64,000 nt of DNA from DT-110 sp964342305 (GTDB lineage Bacteria; Bacteroidota; Bacteroidia; Chitinophagales; Saprospiraceae): NCBI GenBank assembly GCA_964342305.1, contig CAYFGK010000015.1:7638-71637 (forward strand), written 5' to 3'. Position numbers and translations under genes: made by a program. Shown here piece after piece: positions 30,017-39,700 of the stretch (the first letter of the stretch is position 1; the number at the start of each line of letters is the position of its first letter). The notes beneath the pieces were generated by a model. It saw only the letters and a program-made list of their open reading frames with translations, searched no databases and was not told where the DNA came from.

Positions 30017-30049
30017 AGTGCTTTATTCTCTGTAGTCTCTGTAGTCTCT
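29999..30049. terminator. Long inverted repeat between convergent rlmF and acylase genes
   Basis: Arms 29999-30015 and 30033-30049 pair over 17 bp with a single G-U wobble. The left arm contains the rlmF stop codon. The sequence is built from 9-nt units (GTAGTCTCT). It may act as a two-way terminator for the converging genes, although no strong T-run is present. Confidence 0.5.
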
Positions 30050-30068
30050 ACAGTCTGTAACATAAAGA

Positions 30069-32165
30069 TCAGTTGCTCATCTCCGAAAACACACTATCCT
30101 GCATCACCTCCCTTCGCTGCACGTGCGCATCCACCTGCTCGCGGTAGAAGTAGGCATCGCGGAATTCCTTGTCAGAATAGAGTTGGAGTTGATCGCCGTT
30201 GTGGGGCGAATCGGGCTGTGAAGCATTACCATAGCTGAGTAACACCTTCGCTTTTACCTCATCGCCGAATTCAATCACACCTACCCACGAATCACCACCG
30301 CCTGCAATATATTGGCCATCCTGGAATCCGCCGGCCCAAGTGACGCGAAATACACCGACCGAACCATCCGCGCCGTTGGCAGGCAGGTCATATTTGCCGC
30401 GTTTTATCCGGAAAGCATCACCCCAGGCGACGTCGAGGGCACCATAGCCCTCCTTCATCTGAGCAGCCACCCCGGCCAGGGTAGCAACGGCTCCTTCGGG
30501 GTTCGATAATCCGTCGGGCGTAGTCATGGGATTTTCTTCATCCCAGGGCGTAGCAAAGGTCTGCTGATTCCAAAACGACATTTCCTGGGCCCAAAGGAAA
30601 AATAAAGCCGCCCCTTTCGAATCTACATTGCCTTGCCGATCCCAATTCTGTAGTACGGCAATTGCCTCGGTAACCAGGGTATCCGAACTCCCTTCAGCTG
30701 CCGCAAAAAGATCGTCCAGCACCCGGTCAGCCAGCTCCATGCGAGTGGATAATTTGTATGCCTGTAGTTCCTCGAAGGTGATAGAGGTGTCCTCCATCAA
30801 CATACGTGCCGATCGTTGCGGACGGAAGGCCATGCCCGTCGGAGCCATATATCCGGGAAAATCATCATTGTCGAGCGCCATTGGAATGGTGCTGGTCCAG
30901 GGGGGATCATTAGCGTTTTGCAGCCATCCCTGCTCGGGGTTCTTTACCTTCGGCAACTCGTCATAGGAATGGTATTCGTTCCAGATGAGTTTGGAACTAT
31001 CCCCATTAATGGTTCCACGCCAGAAATTCCAGGCATCCTCCGTTCGCTTGGGTACTTTACCGTTAAACATGTAAAAAATATTCCCCTCCTGATCGGCGTA
31101 CATAATATTGAAGAACGGGATGCGTACATCGTCAATCGCATCCTCGAATTCATTGAAATTGGTGGAGGTACCCATGCGCCACCATTGCTCCATCAATCCG
31201 GCATCTTCCATCCCGGCCAGACGCAAAGCAAGTGCCTGCCCCTCTCCGCGCTTCACTACCGGACCGTGACGGGAATCAAGGAGCGTCAGCTCCTGTTGGG
31301 CGAGACTACCATCTTCCTGCTTCACCTGGATTGTTTCTATTCGTACATCAAAGGGTACGGTTTCTCCATCGAGCAGGTACCCACCTTCCTGCAGGGTCAG
31401 CACGTAGGTATCCGCATTATCAATGGTGTTATTGGTATGTGACCACCCGAGGTGTTCGTTAAAGGCGATACCCAGACCGGGGAGGCCCACCAAAGTAGCG
31501 CCATATAAATTAGCGTCCGGACCGTGGAGATGGGCTTCCATCCAGGTGAATTCACCACCCCAGGGTAAGTGCGGATTTTGCACCAGCATGGCATTCCCGG
31601 AGGCAGTACGACTTGGTCCTACTGCGTAGGCATTCGAACCCAACTCTTCCCAATTGCTCACAATGCCCAAATCATTGCCACCCACAAAGCGGGTACCAAC
31701 CACGAACAAGGTGTGCCCTAACAGATCGGCTTCCGTGATGGGTAAGATTCCCCGATGGCTTTCCGGAATGGCATCCGGATGGGCTTCCGCATAGTCGTTG
31801 AGGCCACGGGCAAAGCCCGATAAAATACCCCGCATATCTTCCGGTTGATTTTCGAGGTACCGGGCTGCCTTTTCGGGAATCTGCAGGCTGTGCACCAGCA
31901 TATCCGACTGGATCTTGGAGGGGCCGAAAAATTGAGCCCCCTGTCCGCGTGATCCGGCCATCAGCTCCAGGATCAGGTTGCCGTGGTTGTGCATTTGAGC
32001 CCACCCAAAAGCGTACATCAGGTCGACATTATTATCGGAATAAATATGGGGAACACCCCATTCATCCCACAGGATTTCGGTGCCGGAAAAGCTTTCCTTA
32101 TCCTCAGTTTGGCACCCCCACAGACTCAAAGCCAGAAATAGGGCGCACAGTATTTGGTATCTCAT
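30069..32165 (-). CDS. Penicillin-acylase-family N-terminal nucleophile hydrolase, lipoprotein
   Basis: The 698-residue protein begins with a lipoprotein signal (LSLWGC, Cys18). It has the family opening DEWGVPHIYSDN and AFGWAQMHN, and the probable self-cleavage site at Gly176-Ser177 (ELGSNAYAVG), where Ser177 would become the N-terminal nucleophile. NPHLPW and HTNNTIDNAD follow as in the beta subunit. The family cleaves amides of beta-lactams, acyl-homoserine lactones or other acylated amines; the substrate here cannot be read from sequence. It is likely anchored at the outer membrane or in the periplasm. It converges with rlmF. Confidence 0.88.
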   Translation of the reverse strand: MRYQILCALFLALSLWGCQTEDKESFSGTEILWDEWGVPHIYSDNNVDLMYAFGWAQMHNHGNLILELMAGSRGQGAQFFGPSKIQSDMLVHSLQIPEKAARYLENQPEDMRGILSGFARGLNDYAEAHPDAIPESHRGILPITEADLLGHTLFVVGTRFVGGNDLGIVSNWEELGSNAYAVGPSRTASGNAMLVQNPHLPWGGEFTWMEAHLHGPDANLYGATLVGLPGLGIAFNEHLGWSHTNNTIDNADTYVLTLQEGGYLLDGETVPFDVRIETIQVKQEDGSLAQQELTLLDSRHGPVVKRGEGQALALRLAGMEDAGLMEQWWRMGTSTNFNEFEDAIDDVRIPFFNIMYADQEGNIFYMFNGKVPKRTEDAWNFWRGTINGDSSKLIWNEYHSYDELPKVKNPEQGWLQNANDPPWTSTIPMALDNDDFPGYMAPTGMAFRPQRSARMLMEDTSITFEELQAYKLSTRMELADRVLDDLFAAAEGSSDTLVTEAIAVLQNWDRQGNVDSKGAALFFLWAQEMSFWNQQTFATPWDEENPMTTPDGLSNPEGAVATLAGVAAQMKEGYGALDVAWGDAFRIKRGKYDLPANGADGSVGVFRVTWAGGFQDGQYIAGGGDSWVGVIEFGDEVKAKVLLSYGNASQPDSPHNGDQLQLYSDKEFRDAYFYREQVDAHVQRREVMQDSVFSEMSN

Positions 32166-32276
32166 GTTTGGTTATTTTCAATTAAAATACACAATTGAAA
32201 CAGGCTTTATAACGTACGCTACTTTTTTCTATCCCTAATCTACCGTGTGATTGGGGCCGATCTATTCACTAAAGAC

Positions 32277-32307
32277 CTGATTGTCAAAACCTCACCTTGT
32301 ATTTGGT
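32277..32307. repeat. Dispersed intergenic repeat, copy A
   Basis: This 31-nt block contains GTCAAAACCTCA and TTGTATTTGGT. It matches 36605-36635 with four mismatches. Both copies lie 79-123 nt past the 3' end of a minus-strand gene. Flanking similarity appears weaker and patchy, so the element may be longer. Confidence 0.6.
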
Positions 32308-32385
32308 TTAGAATATAAGAAAGTACAACGGGAACGCTGACCCCAAATTGGCTCCCCGTACTCACGGTACCAATGACAAACCAGG

Positions 32386-33552
32386 CTACCGGAGAAGCCA
32401 CCGGACCGACCATAACCCGAAGATAGGTCCGATCACTAATGGCAGAAACAAGAAGGAGGAGGGTATGACCAAAACCAGGTAATTGAGGAGTTGTATACTG
32501 CCGATGGTAATGGCAAAGCCCAGGCAGTTCACAATAGTCAGTGCGGAGCCGCGGTACTCGGGGGGTGCATTCTGAGCAACAAGGGTAGAAAACTGTGGTG
32601 AATCGCCCACTACGGCAAAGCCCCAAATAAACATGCTCAGGGCAAAAAGAATTGGTGGTAAGAAGAAAAGCCCCGGCGAAAACAAGCATAGTACTCCCGA
32701 AATACCCAGCATAACAAAAGCGATACGGGCACTCCCTTTTTTTGCGGAAGCATAACCTCCCAGCACACAGCCCAACCCACCGAGAGCGATCACTATAAAA
32801 GACAGCAGGGACAAATTAGCTTCGGACAGGGAAGGAATACCGAAAGATAAAGCCAGGGGTACAAAGGCCCAAAAAGCGTACAACTCCCACATGTGGCCGA
32901 AGTAACCGAGAGCGGCGGATCGAAAACGGGGTAATTGAAACATGCGGTAGATAGCCCGCGGGTCGAATTGGCTTCCGCGACGCAAATGAGGCCCGTCGGG
33001 TACCAGCCACCAAATGGCCAGTCCACCAAAAACAGCAATTGCCGACGTTCCCTGAATCACCCGTTGCCAGGGAAGGTCAGCCGCCGTAAAACGCAATAAA
33101 TGGGGAAAAGCGGTTCCCAGGACCAGGGCTCCGACCAAATACCCAAGGGCCTTTCCAAGCCCTTTCTCGTACCAGTCAGAGGCAATCTTCATGCCTACCG
33201 GATAGATGCCCGCCAGAAAGAACCCGGTCAGGAAACGGGCCACCAAAATGGTCGGATAACTGGTGGCCAGCCAACCAACGGTCCCATTAGCCGTTGCCCC
33301 AAGCAGCGCGGACAGAAAAAAAACCAGCCCGGGCGAGAACCGGTCAGCCAGCAGGGTAACCGCATAGACCAGGGTGCCGATAATAAAACCCAATTGTACA
33401 GCCGATGTGAGGCCGCCCAGGGCCGTTTCAGGTAACAGGTAGGCCCCACGCAGGTCCAAAATGACAGCATTGCCGGCAAACCAGAGCGAAGTACCGGCAA
33501 ATTGCGCCAGCACAATGATGGGTAATATGTACCACGGCCGTAGGGTATCCAT
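32386..33552 (-). CDS. MFS transporter
   Basis: The start at 33552 (MDTLRPWYILPII) is preferred over an in-frame ATG 42 nt earlier, because it lies one base after the stop of the upstream pseudouridine synthase gene, suggesting translational coupling. The 388-residue protein has about twelve hydrophobic segments. The loop between helices 2 and 3 holds ADRFSPG, in place of the usual MFS Gly-Asp-Arg motif, and the central DWYEKGLGKALGY resembles the conserved inter-domain loop of small-molecule permeases. Substrate unknown. Confidence 0.82.
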   Translation of the reverse strand: MDTLRPWYILPIIVLAQFAGTSLWFAGNAVILDLRGAYLLPETALGGLTSAVQLGFIIGTLVYAVTLLADRFSPGLVFFLSALLGATANGTVGWLATSYPTILVARFLTGFFLAGIYPVGMKIASDWYEKGLGKALGYLVGALVLGTAFPHLLRFTAADLPWQRVIQGTSAIAVFGGLAIWWLVPDGPHLRRGSQFDPRAIYRMFQLPRFRSAALGYFGHMWELYAFWAFVPLALSFGIPSLSEANLSLLSFIVIALGGLGCVLGGYASAKKGSARIAFVMLGISGVLCLFSPGLFFLPPILFALSMFIWGFAVVGDSPQFSTLVAQNAPPEYRGSALTIVNCLGFAITIGSIQLLNYLVLVIPSSFLFLPLVIGPIFGLWSVRWLLR

Positions 33553-33553
33553 G

Positions 33554-34255
33554 TTAAATACCCAATAGTGAATCGAATTTCCGCCACAGAACATCGGCGG
33601 GCGGATCGGCCTTGATCACCACCGGTTCGCGTTTGACGGGATGCTCAAAGCTCAGAGAGCGGCAATGCAGGTGGATGGAGCCATCATTATTGGGTTGGTC
33701 GTCGCCGTACTTGACATCGCCCACGATGGGACACCCCATGGACGCCAGTTGTACACGAATTTGGTGCGGACGCCCCGTGTGCGGATTGACCTGGATCAGA
33801 CAACGGTTATCGATCTCGCCTATCATTTCGTAATCAAGCGTCGACTTTTTGGCTTTCATTTTTTCGGCCTGATTGCTCATGCTGTTAAAGGCCTTAGCGA
33901 CGTTTCGGTCACGATCCTTGGCAATGTAGTGCGTCAGGCTTCCCAGCATCGGTTGGGGACGATTTCTGGTAATGGCCAGGTACGTTTTCTGGATCTCCCG
34001 CTTCTTGAAGACCTCGTTCATGCGGGCCAGGCCTTTGCTGGTGCGTGCGTAGATGATCACGCCGCTTACCGGTCGGTCAAGACGGTGGATCACTCCCAGG
34101 AATACATCGCCCGGTTTGTTGTAGCGGATCTTGATGTATTCCTTTACCGCTTCGCTGAGTGGTACGTCGCCGGTCTCATCCCCGTGCACCAGCACCCCCG
34201 CCGGTTTATTAACCGCAATTAAATGGTTGTCTTCGTGTAAAACTTGTAGGTTCAT
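33554..34255 (-). CDS. RluA-family pseudouridine synthase
   Basis: The 233-residue protein contains the RluA signature HRLDRPVSG with catalytic Asp60, the INKPAG-like NKPAGVLVH, and the later NPHTGRPHQIRVQLA block. There is no S4 domain, so it resembles the short RluA/TruC-type enzymes that modify rRNA or tRNA. The exact target site is not predictable. The MFS gene follows after one base on the same strand. Confidence 0.88.
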   Translation of the reverse strand: MNLQVLHEDNHLIAVNKPAGVLVHGDETGDVPLSEAVKEYIKIRYNKPGDVFLGVIHRLDRPVSGVIIYARTSKGLARMNEVFKKREIQKTYLAITRNRPQPMLGSLTHYIAKDRDRNVAKAFNSMSNQAEKMKAKKSTLDYEMIGEIDNRCLIQVNPHTGRPHQIRVQLASMGCPIVGDVKYGDDQPNNDGSIHLHCRSLSFEHPVKREPVVIKADPPADVLWRKFDSLLGI

Positions 34256-34355
34256 GCCACTGTTTTTCCGGTATTACCTGATCGTCGAACAAGCCTGGTC
34301 AAATGGCGTTCGATTGATCGGTACTCATTTTGCGAAAGCAAACAATTCACAAAAT

Positions 34356-35189
34356 ATGAAATTAACCCTGGGATTCTCGCCCTGCCCCAACGATACCTTC
34401 ATCTTTGATGCCCTCGTGCACAACCGCATCGACACCGAAGATCTTGAATTCGATGTTCAGTTGGGCGATGTGGAGGCCCTGAACCGGCAAGCTTTCCGTG
34501 GCGAACTGGATGTAACCAAGCTCAGTTTTCACGCTTTCGCGCACCTCACGAAGACCTACCAACTGCTGGATGCCGGAAGTGCGTTGGGGAATAATTGTGG
34601 CCCATTGCTGATTGCCGGGCGCGAGATGCATAAGGAAGAATTGCCCGCAGCACGCATCGCCATCCCGGGGAAATACACTACCGCCAACTTTCTATTGTCA
34701 CTGGCGTACCCGGAATCAACTAATAAATACGAAACGGTCTTTTCTGATATTGAGCAGGATGTGCTCGATGGTAAAGCTGATGCTGGCCTGATCATTCACG
34801 AAAATCGGTTCACCTATCAGGAAAAGGGACTGATCAAAATCCAGGATCTTGGGGAGTTTTGGGAGCAATCGACGGGGATGCCCATTCCGTTAGGCGGCAT
34901 TGTGGTACGCCGTGATCTGCCCGAAGAGGTAAAAAAGAAGGTCAATAAGACACTGGCCAAAAGCGTACGTGCAGCACTGGAAAATCCGGATCAGACACGG
35001 CCCTACGTCCGTAAACACGCCCAGGAAATGAAGGAAGAAGTGATGTTTCAGCACATCGATCTGTACGTAAACGAATACACGCAGGACCTGGGCGAACGCG
35101 GCCGGGCCGCCGTCAACCATCTGTTTGAACAAGCCACAAAACTCGATCTGATTCCGCCGGTGGAAGAGCCACTTTACGTGAAAGGCTAA
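34356..35189 (+). CDS. mqnD: 1,4-dihydroxy-6-naphthoate synthase MqnD (futalosine menaquinone pathway)
   Basis: The start at ATG 34356 gives 277 residues opening MKLTLGFSPCPNDTFIFDAL, the MqnD signature. A longer frame from 34131 would overlap the divergent pseudouridine synthase gene and lacks family similarity. The fold is that of periplasmic-binding-like MqnA/MqnD enzymes. MqnD converts cyclic dehypoxanthine futalosine to 1,4-dihydroxy-6-naphthoate. A UbiA-type prenyltransferase at 52092-52955 could act at the later prenylation step, supporting a futalosine route in this organism. STGMPIPLGGI is also conserved. Confidence 0.88.
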   Translation: MKLTLGFSPCPNDTFIFDALVHNRIDTEDLEFDVQLGDVEALNRQAFRGELDVTKLSFHAFAHLTKTYQLLDAGSALGNNCGPLLIAGREMHKEELPAARIAIPGKYTTANFLLSLAYPESTNKYETVFSDIEQDVLDGKADAGLIIHENRFTYQEKGLIKIQDLGEFWEQSTGMPIPLGGIVVRRDLPEEVKKKVNKTLAKSVRAALENPDQTRPYVRKHAQEMKEEVMFQHIDLYVNEYTQDLGERGRAAVNHLFEQATKLDLIPPVEEPLYVKG

Positions 35190-35238
35190 AATGCCTCCGA
35201 CATACGTACTTTTTCGGGTGATTGGTTATTTTTGGGGC

Positions 35239-35260
35239 GCCCTGCAAAAGCGGGCTTCTT
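35239..35260 (+). terminator. Weak hairpin between mqnD and ald
   Basis: GCCC-T-GC and GC-GGGC pair around an AAAA loop, followed by TTCTT. A TATTTTTG sequence resembling a Bacteroidota -7 element sits just before it (35227-35234). It could therefore end mqnD or sit in the ald leader; no matching -33 element is visible. Confidence 0.3.
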
Positions 35261-35283
35261 CCTAACCGGATAAATAACCATCT

Positions 35284-36396
35284 ATGATTATTGGAGTACC
35301 CAAAGAGATCAAGAATAACGAGAACCGGGTAGCACTTACCCCGGCCGGAACTATGGAACTGACCAAACGGGGTCATACTGTATACGTACAGCACACCGCT
35401 GGCCTGGGCAGCAGTTTCCCGGATGAACAATACGAAGAGGCCGGAGCCGAGATCCTCCCGGATATTGAAACAGTCTACGCCAAGGCGGAGATGATCATGA
35501 AGGTGAAGGAACCCATTGAGGCCGAATACAACCTGATCCGCGAAGACCAACTCCTGTTTACGTACTTTCACTTTGCCTCCTACGAGCCTCTCACCAGGGC
35601 CATGATCAAGAGCAAAGCAGTTTGCCTCGCCTACGAAACGGTGGAGCTGGCTGATCGCTCCCTGCCTTTGCTGGTCCCTATGTCGGAAGTGGCTGGTCGT
35701 ATGTCGATCACACAAGGTGCCAAATACCTCGAAAAACCACAGAAAGGCCGCGGAGTTCTGCTTGGCGGTGTACCAGGTGTACAGCCGGGCAAAGTGATGG
35801 TGTTAGGTGGTGGTGTGGTAGGTACCCAAGCTGCAAAAATGGCTGCCGGTCTCGGTGCTCAGGTCACTATCCTCGATGTAAACCTGAACCGTCTGCGTTA
35901 CCTCGACGATGTCATGCCCGCCAATGTACAGACCCGCTATTCCAACGAATATACGATCCGCCAGCTGATCCAGGAACACGACCTCATTGTCGGTGCAGTA
36001 CTTATCCCCGGTGCCAAGGCGCCCAAGCTGATCACCCGCGACATGCTCAAGGAAATGCGTCCGGGCACCGTTTTGGTGGATGTAGCCGTGGATCAGGGTG
36101 GCTGTATGGAAACCACCAAGCCCACGACCCACGCCGAACCAACTTACATCATCGATGATGTACTGCACTACTGCGTGGCAAATATGCCCGGTGCGGTACC
36201 GGCCACCTCTACCCTCGCGCTCACTAATGCTACCCTCCCGTACGCTGTCCAGCTTGCGCAAAAAGGATGGCAACAAGCCTGCCGCGACAGTGAGCCCCTG
36301 AAAAAGGGCCTGAACGTTATCAAGGGCGAAGTGGTGTATAAGAGTGTAGGGGAGGCTTTTGGGATCGGGGTTACCGATGTACATAATTTCCTATAG
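35284..36396 (+). CDS. ald: Alanine dehydrogenase
   Basis: The 370-residue protein has the family's usual length and its substrate residues: Arg15 (ENRVALTP), Lys75 (MKVKEP) and His96 (FHFAS). The NAD-binding motif is VLGGGVVGTQAA, and VDVAVDQGGCMETTKPTTH carries the catalytic Asp. It interconverts L-alanine and pyruvate plus ammonium with NAD+. The gene is single, with its own spacers on both sides, and converges with the large beta-helix gene downstream. Confidence 0.95.
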   Translation: MIIGVPKEIKNNENRVALTPAGTMELTKRGHTVYVQHTAGLGSSFPDEQYEEAGAEILPDIETVYAKAEMIMKVKEPIEAEYNLIREDQLLFTYFHFASYEPLTRAMIKSKAVCLAYETVELADRSLPLLVPMSEVAGRMSITQGAKYLEKPQKGRGVLLGGVPGVQPGKVMVLGGGVVGTQAAKMAAGLGAQVTILDVNLNRLRYLDDVMPANVQTRYSNEYTIRQLIQEHDLIVGAVLIPGAKAPKLITRDMLKEMRPGTVLVDVAVDQGGCMETTKPTTHAEPTYIIDDVLHYCVANMPGAVPATSTLALTNATLPYAVQLAQKGWQQACRDSEPLKKGLNVIKGEVVYKSVGEAFGIGVTDVHNFL

Positions 36397-36441
36397 CCCA
36401 CTACATTCTTCGCTTGAAATGAAAGGGGGATTTGGAGAAAG

Positions 36442-36494
36442 GGAGAATTGGGGAATTGGAGGAAGGGTTAAACTCTCCCTCTCCCCAATTCTCC
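36442..36494. repeat. Inverted repeat made of octad units
   Basis: Arms 36442-36454 (GGAGAATTGGGGA) and 36482-36494 are perfect reverse complements of 13 bp. The surrounding sequence is a run of 8-nt units such as AATTGGGG and AACTCTCC, the same unit type as at 48838-48982 and 57095-57126. Confidence 0.75.
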
Positions 36495-36510
36495 AACTCT
36501 CCCTCTCCCC

Positions 36511-36544
36511 AAAAAAGGCCCCTCATCACCGGGACGAGGAGCCT
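36511..36544 (-). terminator. Intrinsic terminator for the beta-helix gene
   Basis: Stem 36516-36524 with 36536-36544 (one mismatch). On the minus strand it is followed by six Ts (36511-36516, overlapping the stem edge by one base). It lies about 210 nt beyond the stop of the minus-strand gene and may also slow transcription from ald. Confidence 0.65.
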
Positions 36545-36569
36545 TTCGCAGAAATTACGTATCTCAATT

Positions 36570-36626
36570 AACATGAGGTTTTGGCGGGGCGAGTTGCTAA
36601 ACAACTGACCGTCAAAACCTCATGTT
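36570..36626. repeat. 14-bp perfect inverted repeat
   Basis: AACATGAGGTTTTG (36570-36583) and its exact reverse complement (36613-36626) flank a 29-nt centre. The right arm is part of the dispersed 31-nt repeat; copy A at 32277 lacks the matching left arm. Confidence 0.7.
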
Positions 36627-36635
36627 GTATTTGGT
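36605..36635. repeat. Dispersed intergenic repeat, copy B
   Basis: Matches 32277-32307 with four mismatches in 31 nt. It lies 123 nt downstream of the stop codon of the minus-strand beta-helix gene and forms the right arm of the inverted repeat at 36570-36626. Confidence 0.6.
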
Positions 36636-36757
36636 AGAGCGTATCAGGTATAAAACCGGGAAGTCCCAATACTTACTACGCAATACCATGTACCGGGAGG
36701 TTGGGCGTAACTTATCTTTCATTTTACGAAATGGTCATTGCCCAACCACCCGTTCCA

Positions 36758-39700
36758 TTATTTATTCAGCAGCATAAGCTTGTGGGTTTCCACGGAGTTC
36801 TTGGCGTATACCTGAACCAGATAGGTACCCGCGCTCAGACCGTTCAAATCCAGATCATAGGCACCATAGCCGACCTGACGCTCGCGCAGAGCCTGTCCGG
36901 TAGCTGCCTGGCGGATGATCACCCTTACTTCGTTGCCAAAGGCTTCCGGGATGTCCAGGCGTACGGTGCGTGCCGAAGCGGGATTCGGGAAAAGAGTACT
37001 TCCGCTGAGTTCGCCGACGACGGCCGTGGTGTTATCCGTTAAGCACATCATCTGTAGTTCAAATGCGCCGATGTCACGGCGATCACCAAAGACCATCATG
37101 CCGCGCTGATCAGCACTCATATCATCGGGATTACCGGCATTTACGGCATCACTCGGGCACTGGAGGGCATGGGTCATGGTCGCTCCGCCATTATCGGCCA
37201 ATGGCCCCAGATTCGGATCTTCGGCTAAGCCAGCCTGACCTTCGATATCGGTGGTGTCAGCAGTGTATACCTCAGCATCATCTTCTCCAATGAAGTTGTA
37301 ACCTTCGGAGGTAATCATACCACTACCGGCGATATCCTGACCCGTACTATCCGCCGCATTGGTGGCAATAATAGAACCGGCAATTACGACCATGCTGGTA
37401 TCCGTCACCTGAATGCCACCGCCCATTCCGGAAGTACTGTTCCTTGCTACCGTTGAATTGGTGATCATGATGTTCCCGCTGTTGGAAATACCGCCACCAT
37501 TAGTAGCACTATTGTTTCCGGAAATGGTACTGACCACAAGCGATACCGAACCGTTGTTATCGTTTTGCAGGCCGCCGCCCTGACCCATACCATCAACCAT
37601 GTTATTGGCAATGGTAGACGCGTTGATCTCAATGGTTCCACCGGCGTTGAATACACCGCCACCACCTTGGTTGGCCATGGAACCAGTTGCGGTGTTACCC
37701 ATGATCATGACGCTGTCGATAACCATCAGGCCAGCACCATTCCACAGACCACCACCTTCGGCACTGGCTGTATTATTAGTTACGGCACCGCCGGAAATCA
37801 TAAGGTCGCCGGGGCCGGTGATGTGCACACCACCACCATTACCCGGGGCGCTCGCCGTTGCGTTACCATCGAGGGTCACATTTACCAGGGTAAACGTCGT
37901 TCCTGATCCGGAGTTATCTTCAATACCACCACCGGCACGGACCGAGGTGTTGCCACTGATCGTCGCACCATTGATGGTCAGGCTACCACCGGCATCATTC
38001 AGGATACCTCCGCCAGAACCGGAGGAGCCATCCGCATCGTTGTTCGTGATCATGGTATTGCCGGAAATATCTACGGTACCACTCAGGTTGTAGATACCGC
38101 CACCACCTTGATCAGATTCATTTCCGCTGGCTACGTTTCCATCGATCATCACGTCGGAGATAGTCATCAGGCCAGCACCATTCCATAGTCCACCACCTTC
38201 GGCAGCGGCGGTATTATTGGTCACGGCCCCGCCACTGATCATCAGGTCGCCATCGCCGGTAATGTGGACACCGCCACCGTTACCGGGTGTGCTGGACGTT
38301 ATATTTCCATCGAGGGTCACGTCTACCAGGGTAAATGTCGTTCCCGCACGAGAATTATCTTCGATACCACCTCCGGCACGGACCGAGGTGTTGCCACTGA
38401 TCGTGGAATTCATCACCGTAAGGTTTCCGCCCATATCATTGAGGATTCCGCCTCCGGAACCGGCCAGTCCATCGGCCACGTTGCCGGAAATAACGGTTTG
38501 GTTACGGATCTCTACCGTACCGCCTACGTTGAAGACGCCACCACCGCCCTGATCGGCCATGGCCCCACTTGCGGTGTTGTTCATGATCTGCACACTATCG
38601 ATCACCATCAGGCCCGTTCCGTTCCACAGACCACCGCCTTCAGCGCTGGCCGTATTATTCATGACCACGCCGCCACTGATCATCAGATCGCCGGCTCCGG
38701 TGATGTGTACACCGCCACCGTTACCGGGTGAACTGGCCGTTGCGTTACCGTCGAGCGTTACATTGATCAATTCAAAGGTTGTTCCGGCTCCGGAATTGTC
38801 TTCGATACCACCGCCGGCACGAACCGAGGTGTTGCCACTGATCGTGGCGCCGTTGATGGTTAGGTTACTACCGGCATCATTCAGGATACCACCACCGGAA
38901 CCAGCCATTCCGTCCGATACGTTGTTGCTAATGGTCGTGCTGCCAGATATATTTACGGTACCACTGAGGTTGTAGACACCACCACCACCTTGATCCGGAT
39001 CGTTACCACTGGCGGTATTGCCATCAATGGTTACATCCGTGATGGTCATGATCCCAGCGCCATTCCAGAGACCTCCCCCTTCGGCACTGGCTGTATTATT
39101 TGTCACGGCTCCTCCGGTAATGCTAAGGTCACCGGCTCCGGAAATGTGGACACCGCCGCCATTACCGGGTGAGCTAGCCGTTGTATTGCCGTCGAGCGTT
39201 ACATTGATCAATTCAAAGGTTGTTCCGGCTCCGGAATTGTCTTCGATACCACCGCCGGCACGAACCGAGGTGTTGCCACTGATCGTGGCGCCGTTTACGG
39301 TCAGGTTACCACCAGCATCGTTCAGGATACCGCCACCGGAACCAGCCATTCCGTCCGCTACGTTATCGCGGATCAGGGTTTGATTCATAATATTTACAGT
39401 ACCTCCGGCATTGAAAACGCCGCCACCACCCTGATCGGCAGGATCACCGCTGGCGGTGTTGCCCTGGATGGTTACATTGCCAATAGTCATGACACCCGTA
39501 CCATTCCAGAGGCCGCCACCTTCGGCACTGGCTGTATTATTGATTACTCGTCCACCAGTGATCATGAGGTCACCGGCTCCGGTGATATGTACACCGCCGC
39601 CATTACCCGGTGAGCTTGCGGTTGCATTACCCTCCAGGGTAACGTTAACCAGTTCGAAGTCTGTTCCGGCTCCGGAATTATCTTCTATACCACCGCCGGC

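Larger units (their letters stand above)
36397..36757. other. 361-bp convergent spacer packed with repeats
   Basis: No gene is apparent. From left to right it holds purine-rich then pyrimidine-rich octad tracts (about 36422-36510) folding into an inverted repeat, a terminator-like hairpin (36511-36544), a 14-bp inverted repeat (36570-36626), and the second copy of the dispersed 31-nt repeat (36605-36635). Confidence 0.7.

Noticed and set aside
30069..32165. Calling the acylase a quorum-quenching AHL acylase
   Set aside because: The sequence supports the penicillin-acylase family only; substrate cannot be decided by eye.
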